From assembly GCA_002413455.1 (NCBI GenBank), contig DHXA01000070.1, positions 1 to 7,395 on the forward strand: DNA of 7,395 nucleotides. The letters are read 5' to 3'. The stretch's first letter is position 1. Each line of letters opens with the position of its first letter. The notes under the pieces are model-generated. The model saw only the letters and a program-made list of their open reading frames with translations, was not told where the DNA came from and ran no database searches. The DNA is from Rhodanobacter sp. UBA5168 (lineage in GTDB: Bacteria; Pseudomonadota; Gammaproteobacteria; Xanthomonadales; Rhodanobacteraceae). This document shows positions 5,912 to 7,395 of the stretch, one piece after another. A program made the translations under genes and the position numbers.

Positions 5912-7141
5912 GTGGACATTCTCCAGGCAGCGATGGATGTCAGCTTGTGCCGCGCGGTCTCGATCACGACGGAGGGCAGCTCGCGTGCGCCGCTGCCGAT
6001 CCGGGCGGGGCGGATCGGCTCGTCGCTGGCCGCTCGCGCGTATCGGGTCGACCTGCGCGATCATCTGATCTTCCCCGGCCTGATCAATGCGCACGAGCAT
6101 CTGCACGTCAACGCCGTCCCGCCCCTGAATACCGGCGCGCCGTTTCCCAACAGTTACGCCTGGATAGCGGCCTTTCAGGCGCATTTCGAGGAGCCTGCCG
6201 TCATCGCCGCGCTGCAGGTGCCGAAGGCGTTGCGGCTGCGCCACGGCGCGCTGAAAAACCTGCTCGCCGGCACCACCTTCGTGGTGCATCACGACCCCTG
6301 GCATCCGGCGCTCGACGCGACGAATTTTCCGGTGGCGCTGCTGCGCGACTACGGCTGGAGCTACGCGCTGGGCTGGCCCGGTTATGGCCCGCCGGCCCAG
6401 CAAAGCTTTGCCGCCACGCCCACCGACCGACCCTGGCTGATCCATCTGGCCGAGGGCACCGATGCGATCGCGCAGGCGGAGTTGACCCAGCTCGACCAGC
6501 TGGGCTGCCTGGCGGCGAACAGCGTGCTGGTCCATGGCGTGGGCCTGCGCGAGCAAGACGTCGATCGGGTGATCGCCAGCGACGCCGCGGTGGTCTGGTG
6601 TCCGACCAGCAACCGCAGCCTGCTCGGGCGGTCGCTCGATCCGCAGCGCCTGTGCGCGGCCGGCCGACTGGCATTGGGCAGCGACTCGCGGCTCAGCGGT
6701 GCGCGCGACCTGCTCGAGGAGATGCGTGGCGTCGCCGCTCGCGGCGAGCTCAGCCCGGCGCAACTGCTGGGGCTGGTCACGACCCAGGCCGCGCGCATCC
6801 TGCGTCTGCCCTTGCGCGGCAGCCTCGAGCCGGGCATGCCGGCGGACATGGTGATTGTCGAGGACCGGGGCGGCGAGGCGCGCAGCCTGGTGGACATCGA
6901 GCGCAGCCAGATTCGCGCCGTGGTGCGCGACGGCGTGCCGCGCATCGCCGATCCCGATTTCGCCGAATGGTTTGCGGCCACCGGCATGGAAGCCGTACCG
7001 GTGATGCTGGACGGCAAGCCGAAATTGCTGGCCGGGCCGCTGGCCGAGCCGGCATTGCTCGCCCTCGAACCCGGGCTCGAACTGATCGTCGATCGGAACG
7101 AGCGCGTGCGCGATCTCACCATCAACGCCGGGTGCTACTGA
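5912..7141 (+). CDS. Metal-dependent amidohydrolase (AtzA/TrzN/MtaD-like subgroup)
   Basis: A 409-residue cytoplasmic hydrolase with a TIM-barrel amidohydrolase core. FPGLINAHEHLH holds the HxH metal pair His61/His63 after a small N-terminal beta domain. LIHLAEG gives His178 and Glu181, VLVHGVGL gives His208, and LGSDSRLSG gives Asp258. The VVWCPTSNRSLLG stretch (227-239) is the usual CPxSN loop of chlorohydrolase/deaminase relatives. All expected ligands are present, so it should be active, probably with one divalent metal. The C-terminal part (GSLEPGMPADMVIVE) completes the composite beta domain. The substrate is unknown. Relatives deaminate or dechlorinate N-heterocycles, including S-adenosylhomocysteine/methylthioadenosine, or cleave amide and imide rings. 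GTG 5912 is chosen because GGAGG lies 10 nt upstream and it begins 4 nt after the previous stop. The TGA shares one base with the ATG of the next gene, and methyltransferases flank it on both sides. Confidence 0.88.
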   Translation: MDILQAAMDVSLCRAVSITTEGSSRAPLPIRAGRIGSSLAARAYRVDLRDHLIFPGLINAHEHLHVNAVPPLNTGAPFPNSYAWIAAFQAHFEEPAVIAALQVPKALRLRHGALKNLLAGTTFVVHHDPWHPALDATNFPVALLRDYGWSYALGWPGYGPPAQQSFAATPTDRPWLIHLAEGTDAIAQAELTQLDQLGCLAANSVLVHGVGLREQDVDRVIASDAAVVWCPTSNRSLLGRSLDPQRLCAAGRLALGSDSRLSGARDLLEEMRGVAARGELSPAQLLGLVTTQAARILRLPLRGSLEPGMPADMVIVEDRGGEARSLVDIERSQIRAVVRDGVPRIADPDFAEWFAATGMEAVPVMLDGKPKLLAGPLAEPALLALEPGLELIVDRNERVRDLTINAGCY

Positions 7142-7395
7142 TGGCACGCCACCTCATGCTCGAACCCGCCCCGGCCTACGCGTTGTGGGCCCCCAGTTAC
7201 CCGGCGCACGCCCACAATCCGGTCATGCGGGCCGAGGAGCGCGCCATGCTCGGGCTGATGCCGGCCACGCTGCACGGACAGGCCGTGCTCGATGTCGGCT
7301 GCGGCAGCGGACGCTACATGTTGCATGCGCTGCGACGTGGCGCGGCGCGCGTGATCGGTGTGGACCTCTCGCCGCCGATGCTCGAGCGCGCCGGC
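7141..7395 (+). CDS. Second class I SAM-dependent methyltransferase, 3'-truncated by the window end
   Basis: Only the first 85 residues are present. The N-terminal part (YALWAPSYPAHAHNPVM, about 13-29) resembles the cap helices of BioC/UbiE-type methyltransferases. Motif I is VLDVGCGSGRY (49-59), and GVDLSPPML (73-81) provides the ribose-binding Asp75. The start ATG 7141 shares its A with the TGA of the amidohydrolase (TGATG), implying termination-reinitiation; ATG 7156, five codons later, is an alternative. This protein is not a close copy of the upstream methyltransferase: the two differ in the N-terminal helices and in motif I (DVGCGSG against DLGCGTG), so two different methylation steps are likely. 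The substrate cannot be inferred from this fragment. Confidence 0.87.
   Translation, partial: MARHLMLEPAPAYALWAPSYPAHAHNPVMRAEERAMLGLMPATLHGQAVLDVGCGSGRYMLHALRRGAARVIGVDLSPPMLERAG

Noticed and set aside
5762..7147. 461-codon open frame on the - strand covering the amidohydrolase
   Set aside because: Its translation is rich in His, Gln, Arg and Ala, as expected from the antisense of GC-rich coding DNA. It has no recognisable domain, and the + strand frame holds all amidohydrolase motifs.
1..7395. CRISPR arrays, tRNA or rRNA genes, insertion sequences, phage genes
   Set aside because: No regularly spaced repeats, tRNA-like sequences, transposase or integrase motifs were seen on either strand.

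Overview
The window is GC-rich, densely packed and coded entirely on the + strand. The base composition, GTG starts, 4-nt start/stop overlaps and style of the surface-polysaccharide genes suggest a gammaproteobacterium, probably Xanthomonadales (Rhodanobacteraceae/Xanthomonadaceae-like). That placement is inference; no taxonomic marker gene is present.

Region 1 (1-4826) is the distal part of a Wzx/Wzy-dependent polysaccharide (O-antigen or exopolysaccharide) operon. In order it holds the 3' part of a PLP-dependent nucleotide-sugar aminotransferase (QdtB/FdtB-like), a WzxE-like flippase, a family 2 glycosyltransferase, a polytopic Wzy-like repeat-unit polymerase, and a short Wzz-type chain-length regulator. 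The first four genes overlap by 4 nt at each junction (ATGA, GTGA, ATGA) and the fifth starts 10 nt after the fourth, so they look like one translationally coupled unit. Together they would make an amino-deoxysugar nucleotide, build the lipid-linked repeat unit on the cytoplasmic side, flip it, polymerise it in the periplasm and set the chain length. The gene order aminotransferase-flippase-glycosyltransferase-polymerase resembles the wecE-wzxE-wecF-wzyE end of the enterobacterial common antigen locus, but the enzymes other than the flippase are of different families.

Region 2 (4827-5022) is the only real intergenic gap, 196 bp. It is rich in inverted repeats: an 8-bp hairpin, a small 4-bp hairpin, an 11-bp perfect hairpin, and a 15-nt long-range pairing that is incompatible with the two larger hairpins. 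None has a downstream T-run, so it does not read as a classical intrinsic terminator. It may be a structured leader, an RNA-stability element or a REP-like palindrome.

Region 3 (5023-7395, running off the end) is a second tight operon: a class I SAM-dependent methyltransferase, an amidohydrolase of the AtzA/TrzN/MtaD type with all expected metal ligands, and the start of a second class I methyltransferase. Spacings are 4 nt and a 1-nt overlap (TGATG). The product or pathway cannot be named from this window. The methyltransferase-amidohydrolase-methyltransferase cassette is the part most likely to be undescribed.
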